Shown here piece after piece: positions 11,122-22,779 of a DNA stretch of 64,000 nucleotides. This DNA is from Letharia columbiana (taxonomy: Eukaryota > Ascomycota > Lecanoromycetes > Lecanorales > Parmeliaceae). Numbering within the stretch: position 1 is the stretch's first letter; each line of letters starts with the position of its first letter. The stretch covers positions 1,116,501 to 1,180,500 of the forward strand of contig NW_023501037.1 of assembly GCF_014066305.1 (NCBI RefSeq), written 5' to 3'. The translations under genes were made by a program, and so were the position numbers. The notes below the pieces were generated by a model. That model was given only the letters and a program-made list of their open reading frames with translations. It searched no databases and was not told the origin of the DNA.

Positions 11122-13339
11122 CCGACCCTGCCCTCCACCGCCGGCTGCCGGTGCCGCTCGGCGACGAGGGTGCTGCGGTTGAACGCCTGGGTGCTGGGCG
11201 GGACGTCGAGGGCGGGGTTGGCGGGGAAGAAGTTGACGGGCTTGAACGAGACGCGGATGACCTCGCAGGGCATGACGGGGAAGTCCTCGGCGCGGGTGAC
11301 GTGCTGCAGGCCGAACTGGAGCCAGAGGACGATGTCGGCGTCGACGACGGCGTCGCGGCGGGCGGCCCAGGCGCGCACCCCGGCCCCGCCGCGCGACTGG
11401 TTCGTGTAGCGGCCGCCGGCGTAGAGCTCGCCGTCGCGGTACCGGGTGACGTAGACGTTGTGGTCGGCGAACTCGGCGCGCTTGTGGTGGAAGGAGTCCG
11501 GGTGGGCGAGCATCTTCTGGAAGCCGGGGACGTGGATGCGGTAGCCGACGGCCTTGCCGTTGACGGGGTTGCGGGAGGCCGCGTTGAGGACCTTGAAGGT
11601 GCGGGCGGCGTCGTAGTCGGTGTCGAGGCCGGCGGACTCGGGGACGGTGGTCTCGGAGACGGTGTAGCCGACGCCGTGGGGGTTGAAGGCGGAGACGGGC
11701 ATGGGGTGGATTTCGTCGCAGACGAGGCGGTTGGCGTGGCCGTCGATGGCGGGGTCCACGCGGAGGGAGAAGATGTGTTGGTGGTGGACGGCGAGGACGC
11801 CGGGGTGGACGATGGTGCCCCACGGAACTTCGACGCCTTCGTCGATGGGTTGGGTGCTGATGATGCCGGTCGCCCTGACCTCGTAGGTCATCTCGCCGGC
11901 TTGGTTGAACATGAAGGCCATGATGTATTCATAGTTGGCGACCGTGATGATGGATTGGACGACGAGTTCCCGACTTCGGACAACAGCTGCCCGGCCGGTT
12001 CGGTAGTTGGTGTGCTTCCAGCCAATGCCGGCGTCTTGCTCGTGGACACAGACTACATTTTCCATGGGCATTGGCTCTCCGTGCGCGGTTGCCAAGACAG
12101 CGCTTAGATAGTGGATGGAGCCTAGGCAGTCGCAGCCAAGTTTCAAATTGTTCGCCATGGCGCCCGCGCCGGCGTCGCCGAGATCGAAGGCCGCTTTCTT
12201 ATGGAATGGCGCCCGAGGATCAGCATAAGGGATGTTCATGTCAGACAGTGCCAGGCGGTAGAATAGACTCCGGCCAGCATATCGCACCTGCAACATTGAG
12301 CATTGGCTTACTCTCTCAAGTCAAATCGAGCTTACATCGTAGAGCACCACACCCTCCCTCTGGTTGTAGCCCACTCGAAACGACCATTTTTGCCATTCAA
12401 TGATCTGTCCGGTCTCCCCAACTTTAGTGACTTTAAAGCTGGTACCTTCTGGCTGCACCACATTCAATGGCTTCAAGTCGGTCCTCAACTTTTGATGCTC
12501 GGGAGTGTACTCGTTCGGTGGCGGTACCCAAAGAGCCTGGGCCTCCTTGGTTGCATGATCAGCGCCTGTAGGGCACATGTCAATGCGAATGACCTTGAGG
12601 TCTACACAGTCCACGACCGGAGAGATAGCGAGTGGAAACGCATAATGGTTCGAGTCCATGTTTGACGGGTCGTTTGGATCACGCATGTACAGAAAGCATT
12701 GGTACATTCGGCGGTCGTCGTTGATACCGTCGGATCCTAGAAAAGTAAGCCACCCCACGAGTTCTAGTACATTGAGCGAGAATACCGTAAATCCAAGGAT
12801 CGCTGATGACGGCCGTTCCCTCCGGCAGACCCAGTTTGGCTATCTCAGCCTTTACTCCTTCATCCTCCAATGCGATCTTCTCGACCAGCAAGATCTCCTC
12901 CCAGTCGCCAGGACCATGGACATTGGGGCCCAGTCGTACATTGCTCTCTACCCGCTGCTGGGAAAGGTTGACTATGGCTTCGTGAAATTTGTCCTGATGC
13001 GGCGTTAGTCCCTGGTCCAACAACACATAGGCAAGCCCTCTCTCCAAGTCCGGCTCAGCTCACAGTGTTGCGTAGATAGTAGCAAACGAAAATCTTTCTA
13101 TCGATCTGTGGTAATCTGCCTCGGCTATGCTCAGCGTCCAGGTAGGGCACCAAGTGAGCTTTCTCGGGTTCCTCGAGAGTGATGACTTTGAAAGCGAAGT
13201 CTGTGTTGGCTGGGTACAAGCTTCTGATTAGATGTGCAGATTGTTTGATTTCCGCAGCTGTTACTGGGCAGAGAGGATGAGCAGGAATCTGTTTCCCTGC
13301 TGCTGCCGATGGGGCATATGACATTTGATCTGCCGACAT
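11085..13339 (-). CDS. Copper amine oxidase, peroxisomal (C-terminal SKL)
   Basis: Four exons on the minus strand (13339-13064, 12993-12786, 12736-12336, 12287-11085) give 695 residues. It oxidises primary amines to aldehydes, ammonia and hydrogen peroxide using copper and topaquinone. Visible: HPLCPVTAAEIKQSA N-terminal N2 domain, YYLRNTDKFHEA formed across intron 1, WEEILLVEK, DPWIYGSDG formed across intron 2, then the catalytic domain with NYEY (the Tyr at about 414 becomes topaquinone) and copper ligands HQH (about 464 and 466) plus a later His. The C-terminus is SKL, a canonical PTS1 signal, so peroxisomal import with catalase nearby is expected, as for yeast methylamine oxidase. Exon 4 is extremely GC-rich, which creates long shadow ORFs on the other strand. 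Several GATA motifs lie upstream. Confidence 0.94.
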
Positions 13340-15999
13340 GATGGCAATGAGTTCACCGGGGTTTGTTGCAATTAGGCAAGTTGCAAGCGAAGTAGAAGGA
13401 AAAGCAGTATATATATCGAGGTGAACAGAAAGGTAGGTCCTTTTCAAAGGGTGGAAAGATAGATATATAGATACACAACGGTTGGTCCAGGGTAGCAGCG
13501 GAAGCGAATTCAGACAAGCAAACACGCAAAAAAGCCAACTAGAAGAGACAAAACAGACCAGACAGATTTTGTCTCCAGTCTCCAGGTTGATCGATGATCG
13601 ATGCACAGCACGTAACGTTCGTCCCAGACATCGTCGGACCCCACTCACGCATATGCCTACCCTTTCAAGCAAAGCGTAACCTTTCAGGATGAAAGGTTAA
13701 GATAGGATGGGGTTTATTGGGGGGAAAAGCAAGAAAAGAAAAGAAAGGAAAGAGTACATTAATTGGTAAAGTAGGTAAGGTAGAAGATAAGCAAGAGGGG
13801 TAAAAAGAGGGAGGACTAAGGCAAAGTAAAGTAAAGTAGGGAGGAAGTAGGGAATGGGAACTGTGGGGCGATCAGACTCTGATCAGAGGAAGCGAGAGGG
13901 TACTATATTCACGCCATTATTCTCATGCCGCTCGACTAATCCGGCATCTCGGCGACATATTTCTCCAGATAATGCCAAGAGCTGAGGTAGTGCGCTTGAC
14001 TCCTTTCGGCAGGTCGTTCCGACTATCACACTTCGCCAGTTCCATTTCCCATTACTGTACCTTAATCATGGCCACGGAGAGGTTCAAAGTAATCACTCAT
14101 CTCCCACCTTTGCTGATCATTAAAGTAGGTAATATGGAGTGAAATCGGGTGTGTTGGGTCCTGGCATCATCTCGTCAGAATTACCTGGAAGTGGGCAAAA
14201 GGATGCGGTCAGATACGAGTACTCTTCGTATCCCTGCAAACAACTAGATGATGCAAAGCATTCCGCAGTCTCGGGTAGCACTTTGGTAGGAGGATCGAGC
14301 AAAAGTCATGCATAGAGGGGAAGATTAGGCGTGCGAGAATGCCGAAGAATCCTCAGAGGTGGAAGCTGAAGATGTCAACGGTCTACCATCGAGCAAGTTG
14401 TTAAAGAGGGGAAAAAAACAATCCAATCCTAAAGGCTTCCTTTTGCTTCCATTGGGACACACTTTTGTTGTGCGTATCAATCCAACTGACTTGACTGTTA
14501 ATCTTAAGGAAGTCAGAAATAACAATGGCTGTTGGAACTTGAACAATGATTGATAGGGACGCTAATTTAGGGCTCGTTTGATTACAATTCCCACCTTTCC
14601 TGCCAGAGTCTCTTACGCTAACCTCGTTTGGATTACAACTTGCTCGCAATGATGGAAGACGCAAGGTGCCGACTCTTCCGCCATGATCAGAGTAATATAT
14701 GCGCGCTGGGAAAGGGTGGGAGATGCCTATCAAGTATGCAACTTAATAAGATGGAGAATTTTCTATTCCCTCATAGTGCGAGTGTAAGTACTGTTACTTT
14801 AACTTTCTTGCTTGGCAAGGAACTTCCCTGAGATATTGATCCCGATATCCTGTACATGCAAAGATATCAGACACTTTCCTTTGAACGCATATCAAATCCC
14901 ACAAAAACCCACATCCATCACGCCAACCAACCCGTCGCTTCCACCACCAACAGCCGTGGCTAACCCAAACATGCAGGCAGACCAGAAACGTGCCAGCCGC
15001 AGAGGCAGCCCTCGAGCACGAGCTCTCGCTGAATGATAACGACCCGCCTTGCTGCCGAGCACGTGCACGTGCACGTCTGTTCGACATCCTATGAAGCCAG
15101 ATACTTTCAAACCTCTCGCCGATGCACAAGTCCAAGCTAAATCAACACAACGGCATGACAGCAGAGCAGCCGAAGGCTTTACGATGGCGCTTTCGCGTCC
15201 AGGAACCCTTTTGATTCGCCTCCGAGGCTTTAATGGATACAGACTTACTCAAGCCGGAGACTCTCCATTCGCCTGTCACGTGGAACCAGACCTCGGAAGA
15301 GATCGAAGGGATCGCTCCGATTCCGGAGAAGCTTTGCAACGATTCAGCAATACGGCAGCGTGGACACGGCTCTCGAGAATCCCTTTCGAGCTTCCGGTGT
15401 CGTGGTTTGCGAGTCTGATCCATCGCTGCTGCACGGACGTGCGCGAGACTTCTCTCGGTCATCCCGTCACGACGCGGACCTTGGGGGAGACTTGACGGAT
15501 CCTACGCCGACGACGTTAAGTCGGTGGTCAGGGATTTCAGTGGTCATAAGATCCAAGAAAGCGTGGACCCGGCGGAGAAGCTTCCCGGGTAAGGATCCCG
15601 GCTCCCGCAAACGTTCACCGCGGACGTGAGTCCGTGTGCCCAGAACCGGGATCAGAGAAGATTCCCAGATGCTGCGGGTCTACGAGGGAGTTTTTTTTGG
15701 TACGGGATCATGGGATAACTGCTCCGATAACAAATTTGGGCGTTCTCGGAGAAGAGGGCACGCAGGAAGGATAGCTCAGCTTATTCTCCATATCTGAAAC
15801 CAGCAACTTCATAAAGACCGACCAGATAAAACCCACACGTACATGAATGTGGAGAAAAGAAAACAAACCAACCGAACCCCCCGTAACCCCAGCACCACCA
15901 TCCCCCAACCGAATCAAAACGCCAAAAAGACTCCCCCGCACCCGTACCACCCACCCGCAAAGATCCCACCCCCCATCCCCATCCCCATCCCCTACCAAA
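13340..15999. other. Large gene-poor stretch upstream of amine oxidase
   Basis: About 2.7 kb without a supported gene. The first about 550 bp are probably promoter of the amine oxidase, with a purine-rich tract at 13686-13865 and GATA motifs. From 14300 to 15700 there are only short ORFs on both strands with no protein-like motif. A short GTGCAC alternating run lies near 15059-15076, and a TCGTTTG(G)ATTACAA motif occurs twice (about 14574 and 14624). Confidence 0.45.
13456..13975. promoter_or_regulatory. GATA-motif cluster and purine-rich tract upstream of amine oxidase
   Basis: AGATAG/AGATAT motifs around 13457-13472, AAGATAGG near 13700, AGATAAG near 13785 and AGATAAT near 13967 fit the HGATAR site of AreA-type nitrogen regulators. 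A tract at about 13686-13865 is nearly all purine on the plus strand (pyrimidine on the gene's sense strand), typical of fungal promoters. Regulation of the amine oxidase by nitrogen supply is an inference. Confidence 0.35.
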
Positions 16000-16659
16000 C
16001 TACACCAAAACCACGATCCAAATCGGCTCCCCCCCACCCCTCCCCTGCCTCCACCCGACCTCCCCCAACTCCCTCCCCGCATCCGCCCCCCCCCGCGTGA
16101 CCGACAACCCGGCCACGAACCTGCCGTCGCCCAGCTCGAGCATCTGGGTGACGCCGACGCCGTCCCCCTCTGGGGCGCCGAGGGCGCGGATGAGGTCCCG
16201 GACGCGGGTCCGGGAGGGGATTTTGTGGCGGGTGAAGGCGAAGGGGCGGGGGCGGGGGTCGTCGCAGGGGCGGGTGCCGTCGCCGACGAAGTGGATGGTC
16301 GTGTGCTCGCCGGGGGGGAGGAGGTAGGACCAGCCGGCGCCGTGGAGGAGGTGGCCGTCGAGGTACTGGCCCGGTGGCTCGTACGGTGGGGCCGGGGGGG
16401 GGGGACCCGGGTGCAGGGTTGGATGGTACGGGGGGGGCCCGCGGCGGGTTCCTGGATGGGGGCTCAGCGTTCGTGGGGGGTGGGCGTTGTCTTGCGGTCC
16501 GGAGTAGGGAGGTGGGGGACCGTAGCCGTTGCGGAAGGGGTGGTGGGCGGGGTCGGGTCCGGATGGGGGGTTCGCTAGCGAGGCCAACGTTCTGCCTGGA
16601 GGGACACCGCCGTTGGGGACGTTGCCGCTCAAGGTGAAGTATCTGGTTTCTTCGGGCAT
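16000..16659 (-). CDS. Proline/glycine-rich hypothetical protein with conserved C-terminal domain
   Basis: Single exon of 219 residues, starting MPEETRYFTLSG. The first half is disordered and Pro-rich (PPPPYSG, RRGPPPYHP). From about residue 110 there is an ordered domain: PPGQYLDGHLLHGAGWSYLL, HTTIHFVGDG, FAFTRHKIPSRTRVRDLI and a Leu/Gly segment ending LGDGRFVAGLSV. I recognise this as a pattern found in uncharacterised filamentous-fungal proteins but cannot name a function. An in-frame extension reaches 16872 without similarity, so I chose the MPEET start, which has fungal-like context. GC content is very high, so the reverse strand is also open. Confidence 0.6.
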   Translation of the reverse strand: MPEETRYFTLSGNVPNGGVPPGRTLASLANPPSGPDPAHHPFRNGYGPPPPYSGPQDNAHPPRTLSPHPGTRRGPPPYHPTLHPGPPPPAPPYEPPGQYLDGHLLHGAGWSYLLPPGEHTTIHFVGDGTRPCDDPRPRPFAFTRHKIPSRTRVRDLIRALGAPEGDGVGVTQMLELGDGRFVAGLSVTRGGADAGRELGEVGWRQGRGGGEPIWIVVLV

Positions 16660-17313
16660 GTTGATGGTGATGAGGAGGGTGTGGAGAAAGATGTCCAGGA
16701 GAGAAGGGGATGGAAGTAAGTAGGTACTGTTGTACAAGAAGCGGGGTCGGAACGGTGATGATGTACTCTTGGCTGATGGATCGTAGATTGTGTGGGCTGA
16801 TCTTGAGGAGTGCTTTGGAGGAGGAGGAGAAGAGCAGAGGTGTGGAGGAGATAGATATATATACCAGAGCACGGCGGCGAGTCACAGCGAATGCAGTGCT
16901 CCAAACGATTGGACAGGCACAAGCAAATCCTCTCACCCATGCTTTGATATATCATTGGGTGGAAGGATTTTGTGAGCTCCCGTGATGAAACAGACGGTCA
17001 TCAAGTGTTAACACATTTTTAGAAATGGCGTCAAATTTGAGAAATGGTTCGCTCCAGATAGTGGAAAAGTTCGGAAGACATGAAGTAAGGTAACCCAATA
17101 TTGTAGGTAGATGAAACGCTTGAGATCAGTGACCAGTTGGCGGCTTCATTATCCTTCGCCGTTCTCAGTTTTACCTCAAGTGAGTAATGACGCACATCAA
17201 CCTACTTTACTCTATTCGCTGTGGGAAGCGCCACGCAATTCTTGGGACTGCCGTAGCCGCCTGTTGCAAGGCAGCAAGAATAAAGTAAAGTCGTGAGGCG
17301 GCAGTCAACTAAG
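16660..17313. other. Intergenic region
   Basis: Between the start of the proline-rich gene and the cft2 stop, both on the minus strand. A CT-rich sense-strand leader lies near 16700-16870. No supported gene. Confidence 0.5.
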
Positions 17314-20300
17314 TTAGCCTCCAGCAATAACAGCTAACCCGTCGTAAATCTTCCTCTTGACTGCATAGAAAGACCCCTCCAAAGTCCGGGTCCGTAGCTC
17401 TGGGAGACTCAGACCGCCACCCTCGACCTCTACTTTCCCAGGGCCGGACTTACGCACTGCAACAAGTCCATCAATCAGGAGCGTTCCTTCGCCGCGGAAT
17501 TCGGCCGTGTGTCCTGTGGATTGCAAGATCTTTCGGAGGTCTGCCAGTCGCAGGTCGCCCACATGTAGGGGCTGGGCGACAGAGCGCGTAGCAGCCACCA
17601 GACTCGCAGGAAGGACATTTAGCGTAGGTGCAAGCTCGGGTGCCTTCTCCGACGCTGATGCAACGTCATCGAGCTTCGACTCCTCCTTCTCGTCGACGAG
17701 CAGCTTTAGCTTCTTCCTGCTGCTAGGATCCGCTACTGCTTCATCAAGTGTGGTGGCGGCCAAATGACCCATCAGGGTGACAACGCTTCGGCCTCTCACG
17801 TTCTGCCAGTGGAGGCGTCGAACAAGAGCTTCGCTAAGCTTGACAGTCCAGGCATTAGTATCTACACTCGCATCGATGGTCTGGCCATTAGATGGTGTAA
17901 AGACAAAGTCGACGTTCTTGCCGCTATCGTCTACCGCTTCATTCTTGACCTTCTGTCGGCTGTCATCCGCAAGGAATCTTGTCTCGGAAGCGTTTCCGGA
18001 AACGAGTATGAGCTTTTTGGGCTGTATGAGAGGGATAAGGTTTGATAAACTTCGCTGGTCGTGAAGTCCTGCAAAGTCAACGTATGCGATTCTCAGATTT
18101 GCTTCGACGGATTGACTTTTGAATATGATCTTGGAAGGTCCGGCTGCAAGCTCTTCTGGTTCACCCTCCGACTCGCCAAGCGAGTCTTCTTCCTCGTTTC
18201 CACCGCGACCGTTGATGATGGAGGCACCGGTGCCGTTAGCCAGCGCTTCATTGCCAGAAGGCATTGCTGGTTGCCGTCTTTTGTTCGGTCCATCGGCCTG
18301 TCGTCCGCTGTCACCTTGCAACCCCGAGTCCTGCCATTTTCGCTTCTGGCCGAAACCTTCCTGCTTTCGAGGTCCATGGTCTCGTATATCTTGGCCGTCA
18401 GTTTCATCCCGTTCCTCAGCCCGGAGGTAGTCTTCAGGCCTGATCAGATCGCCAAAGTCATCACCGCGCCGCCGCTTGTTGACGAAAGGGAACATCTGCT
18501 CTCTTCCTTTCTTGCCGCGTACGTCGTAGTCGTACACGCCTGGCTGACGCAGCAGTACGTTCACGCCCAGTACCTCCTTTCCCAGCTCTGTTTTGTTGCG
18601 ATTGAAGCGCGCAGTCTTGGCGGAGGTATTAAGGGCTTTCCCTTGACGCTCTGGATCCGATTCTTCCGAGGAGGAAGAGCTTGTGGATGATGTCTCCTCA
18701 ACGGCATCAGCTGAGGCCTCCAGATCCGTCCCGTTGCTCAATCGTGAGAAACTTTGCGATTGTCTCTGTGATGCAAGATACTGCTGGTAGATCAATAATT
18801 CCTTTCCTTCTAAAGGCACGCCTTGAGCATCCTTGAAGTAAAGATTTCGGCCGCCTGCGTAGACTTGTTCAATGTTCTGGCCATCTTGTCCTGTCTCCAT
18901 GGCCACACCGTCTCTCCGCTCATGATACCACTTCGATAGCGTACTTCTCAGACCATCCTTGAGCTCATGCTCGCTGCTCTCGTTGCCATAGTCTTCAGTA
19001 AGAATGATTAGATTTGTGGGATCTGATGCGATACGCTGTAAGATCTCTTTCGAGAAGCCCCATTCGAGCGAGCTATCGCTGGCAAGAATGACTCTAGGGG
19101 CCTTAGTCGACATCATCTTCTCGATGCGCTTACGGTGCTCGAGAAGCTTCAAATACTTGAAATCGAAAGGAGTACTTGATTTGCCTGATGGGTGGCCTGC
19201 AGGGTCCTGATTCGGCGTTTGCTTGCTTGTATTTCGCTTGTGCTGTCGATTGGTATTATTGCCGTGCTCGTTTTCAAGTTCCCGGGCAACACCCTCGTCC
19301 ATCCACTCAAGCATACTTCGGGCATATCTCATTGTCGCGCCGACATTCCTGCTTGCTAGGTATAGCTTTGTCTTCTTCAAGGGGCTGTCGCTCGTAGTGT
19401 CCGAATATTCTTTCCGCCATGCTTGTTCCAGAATGTAGGCCAACTCCAGCACTCTTGCGCTGGTATCTGTCGGAATCAGAACGGTCCCTCCTTTGGCAGC
19501 AGCACTCCGTATCATGTCGAGAAGCATCTCATCTCGCTTTTTGCGGCCACCTGCAGTAGCATTCCTCTCTGCTCCTCTCGCACTGCAGATCATAGCCGTG
19601 GGCCTGTGAAGCTCTGCAATCACCTCCGCACCTCCGCCACCAGACCCTCCCAGCCACGCGGCACCAGCGAGCACATTCTCTCGAGCTTGATTCCAGTCCA
19701 CCGCGTAGACAATCGATTCCATACCATGCCGTATGCTCCATATCGTGCCGCCCAGCGTGTGTCCTGCATTGTAAGCGGTAATGGTCAAGTCATTCAGTGG
19801 CGGTGAGAAGGGCGACGGTAGAGGTTGGTGAGGTTGAGAGTATTTGAGCGGATGGATGAGGGCGAAGTATGAGGCGATCTCTTCGGACGTAGGTGGTTGT
19901 AGAAGTATTTGGGGGAAGCTTTCGGTGCTCGATGACGAGTAGCTGAAAGAGCTGTCTCTGAGAGAGCTTTGGGGTATTATGGTCGAGGCGAGAGGCGTAG
20001 AAGAGTAGATGTCTTGTAAAAGCGTGCGGCCCAGAGAGATGACGGGTGCCGTGGCGTAGACGGGTATCTGTGTAAACGACGGTAGATGCTTGCAGCAATG
20101 AGCGAAGGCTGCTATATGAGCTGGAGTCGCGTGGGTGAGGAGGATGAGGGATAGTGAAGACACATGTCTATACCAGAGGCTGTCAGTCAACAGCATGTAC
20201 ACGGCATTGATTTTGAAGGGCAGGCACTGAGCTCGAAGAGTTTGATTGTATTTGTTCGTGTACATAGAATACAAGCATTGATACTGTGTCACTCATAGAG

Positions 20301-20492
20301 CAGAGCGCTGGCTTCGAGAAATCTAATCCCCTTGCAAGTGACCTACCTCTCTAGGTCCTTCAGCTTTGCGACGTCGAAATCTCCATCCCATCCAACATCT
20401 ATGAGAACCTTTACTCCCCCATCCAGTTCTAACAAAGACTGAGATGCTGGCGAAGTGGACTGAGCTCCCAAAAGAGGCGTGAATTGAATCAT
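17314..20492 (-). CDS. cft2: Cleavage and polyadenylation factor subunit 2 (CPSF100/Cft2)
   Basis: Two exons on the minus strand (20492-20347 and 20167-17314; intron 179 nt) give 999 residues. Exon 1 encodes MIQFTPLLGAQ and LLELDGGVKVLIDVGWD, the typical metallo-beta-lactamase lead-in of CPSF100. Exon 2 continues LSLILLTHATPAHIAAFAH (where active CPSF73 would have the metal motif HxHxDH, degenerate here as expected for this non-catalytic partner), YNAGHTLGGTIWSI, VYAVDWNQARE, and a beta-CASP domain with TVLIPTDTSARVLEL and VILASDSSLEWGFSKEIL. A long Ser/Glu/Lys-rich disordered insertion lies at about residues 530-720. The C-terminus holds IAYVDFAGLHDQRSL and a final domain ending VKRKIYDGLAVIAGG. 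It acts in the nuclear pre-mRNA 3'-end processing complex. Confidence 0.93.
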
Positions 20493-20941
20493 GTTGTTTT
20501 GTCTTTCATCTACCAAGATCCCTGGATGCTGTGTCACCCCATATCCGCGGACTTCAGCATGGGCTTAAGGTAGGAGATCGGCACAGAGAGATGATGATGG
20601 AGTGGCAGGATGAACGAGCGTGTTGTTTTGCGGATCTTGTTGAAGGACTGAATGTTCAGAACTTCAGAAGTTCCATGCAAGAGCTCCTTCTTTCAGCCCC
20701 ATTTTCTTGGCGCGGAATGAGATCCGAGAGTCCCCTCGGACCTCCCTCACATGTCTATTGAAGATTAATTTTACAAGTAGCTGAGGTAGATAATGTCGAT
20801 GCATTCGTTGAAGCTTTAAGCAAGTTATAGTACATTGATTCAACAAGTATGCCGTGTAAGCTCTCAATACGTGCACAGCAATACTTCATCCCCTGACACC
20901 CATGTGGCTTCCTTTTCCGCCGCGATCAACAGCAAAGGGGC
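20493..20941. other. Intergenic region
   Basis: Upstream of cft2 and downstream of the NADPH oxidase stop. No supported gene. Confidence 0.5.
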
Positions 20942-22779
20942 TCAGAAGTTCCCCTTGCTCCACACGAACTCAAAGTCATCTTTAGAGTACTGATTGCGGC
21001 TGACACTTATTTGACGTCCGATTAGCGGAGGTCCAGAGAAGAAAATGCCCACCTTCCCTGGAGAACCGTGTAGGTTGCGGATGGACTCGAAGACATTATC
21101 CCAATTGGGCCGACCAAACATTGTCGGTGTCCGCAGCCCTGTGACGGCGCTCTGCTTTGCATAGGTATCATCGCTGACGACGTTCGAGGCCGCCTGAGAC
21201 TGAGCCTTACCAGTGATATACTAGTCGAGTCAGTCATCTATGCCCTTAGCAGTGGGAGAGTTGACTTGCGGTGTGGATTTGGATTTGGCTGTCCATATCT
21301 TGCGCCTCGATTGCCCTAAGCAATGACATGAACCATTCGAAGGAGCCAATGTCACGACAAACCCAGAAGAAGTATATCTTTCGGAGAAATGTTTTCTCGT
21401 GAGGGTAATTCATTCTGTACCAGATGCTCTTGAGGATTGAAGCGAATGGCATAATCCCTGTCCCAACTCCTATAAGGACTGCAATCTCGTACTGAAAGAT
21501 GTCTTCCCATGCACCACCAAAAGGTCCATCGATGAACACCCGCGGCAGAGGCCTGCGAATTGTAGGATCCACGTCCAGTATGGCAGCCTTTTGATCAATG
21601 CCAATCACCTTGGACGCGAGCATATCCTTTGCTTTCTCTTGGTGCTTGAATTCGCACCCTACTGAGGCAGCTATTGAGCTAGTGAAGTCGCTAGTGCAAT
21701 GCATGTGGACAGATAAGTAATCCTCCTCAGGAGCGCTGGTAAGCATAAGACGACGGTGTTGCCAAAGGGAGACTTCGGGGCAGCAGAGATAGATGTACTA
21801 GGCTAAATATCAGTACAAGAATTGGCAAAGGACATGGTTTACACACCTGCCCAATCTTCATCCGTGTCTTTTCCCTCTTGATCTGGATCTCAACCACGTC
21901 GCAAGGGTGCCGAATGACCTTCGATATGTGGGTCTGGTACCTCCCAACAACTTCTTTCCTGATTCTTTCCGCCAGCAGGTAGCCGAACCCCCCGAACATC
22001 CACCACTGCCAAATGTGACCGTATCGGGCGCTGCATGTACTGGCACTGCTTGGCCCCTCGTTCACCTTTTCGATACAGTAGGCACCGTGCAGAATCGAAA
22101 CAACGAAGAAAACAACGAATAGGTGATGGGTGTAATAGAACCATTCGAAGTTTGCAAGCCGAAATCTTTTGAGTGAGGTGACGGCAATGAGACCAAGCGT
22201 TATGAGCATGACGTATCCAGACCAGCCCGGTATGGTGCCGAAGTTAACGGCGAGAAAGCCCTTGAAGCCCATGCCATTTTTCACAGCTAGCAGGGCAAAG
22301 TTGATCCAATGGCCAATTATATGCACCGAGGCAAAGAAGACCAAGTACCAGCCGACCATTTTGTGAAAAAAGATGCTGATGTCAGGGTGGATGCTAGCAC
22401 CCAAAGGGGTCCGGTAGAGAATCCAGTTCAGTGTCTGGCACACCGGAAAGATAAGAACGGCGAGATCAAAGTAGAGGACCAAAGCAGCGGCTTTTGCCAT
22501 GGACGAGGTAATTCCGAAGGTGGACCTGGCAAGGGTAAGATGCTCCTTTGTGTGGGAAGTCCAGAAGCTGTAGGAGAAGATCATGCCGTGGAGGAGTGCG
22601 AATGTGGCTACGAGGAGGTATCGGCTACCTGTGACGACCATCCAGTGACCGATTCCTGCTCTCTCCTCTGAAGGGGCTGTCTCTTCAACGGCTACGTCGT
22701 TGGACATCAACATCCTGGACAATGGAGGCAGAGTGGACGTCTCTTCCTTCTCGAAGAGGTCACTGCTTGAGTCGGACAT
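20942..22779 (-). CDS. NADPH oxidase, NoxA-like paralogue with degenerate FAD motif
   Basis: Three exons on the minus strand (22779-21847, 21797-21270, 21220-20942) give 579 residues. The second intron (21269-21221) has a GC donor (GCAAGT). Membrane part: GSRYLLVATFALLHG, ARSTFGITSSMAKAAALVLYFD, LIFPVCQT, then heme helices with FHKMVGWYLVFFASVHIIGH and FYYTHHLFVVFFVVSILHG, so the bis-heme histidines are kept. The cytoplasmic part has CCPEVSLWQ, TSAPEEDYLSVHM, RVFIDGPFGGAWED, a glycine-rich GVGTGIMPFAS and YFFWVCRD. Against fungal NoxA the FAD motif YHPFT is replaced by HRRLM (residues about 325-329), CGP near the end by SGP, and the last residues KENF by KGNF. Superoxide production may be reduced or altered. 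The N-terminal about 45 residues are an extra acidic leader. Confidence 0.88.

Noticed and set aside
11092..11823. 243-codon minus-strand ORF rich in Arg and Pro
   Set aside because: Second frame of the same GC-rich exon, with no family pattern.
10872..12107. 411-codon plus-strand ORF
   Set aside because: It is the reverse strand of the GC-rich amine oxidase exon 4. The product is Val/Gly/Asp-rich nonsense and the minus strand carries the topaquinone and copper motifs.
14570..14645. TCGTTTG(G)ATTACAA pair as transposon ends
   Set aside because: Direct rather than inverted, only about 50 bp apart, and no coding or target-site signal.
15992..16936. 314-codon minus-strand ORF overlapping the proline-rich gene
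   Set aside because: Arg/Pro-biased frame shadow. The frame starting MPEET has the ordered domain.
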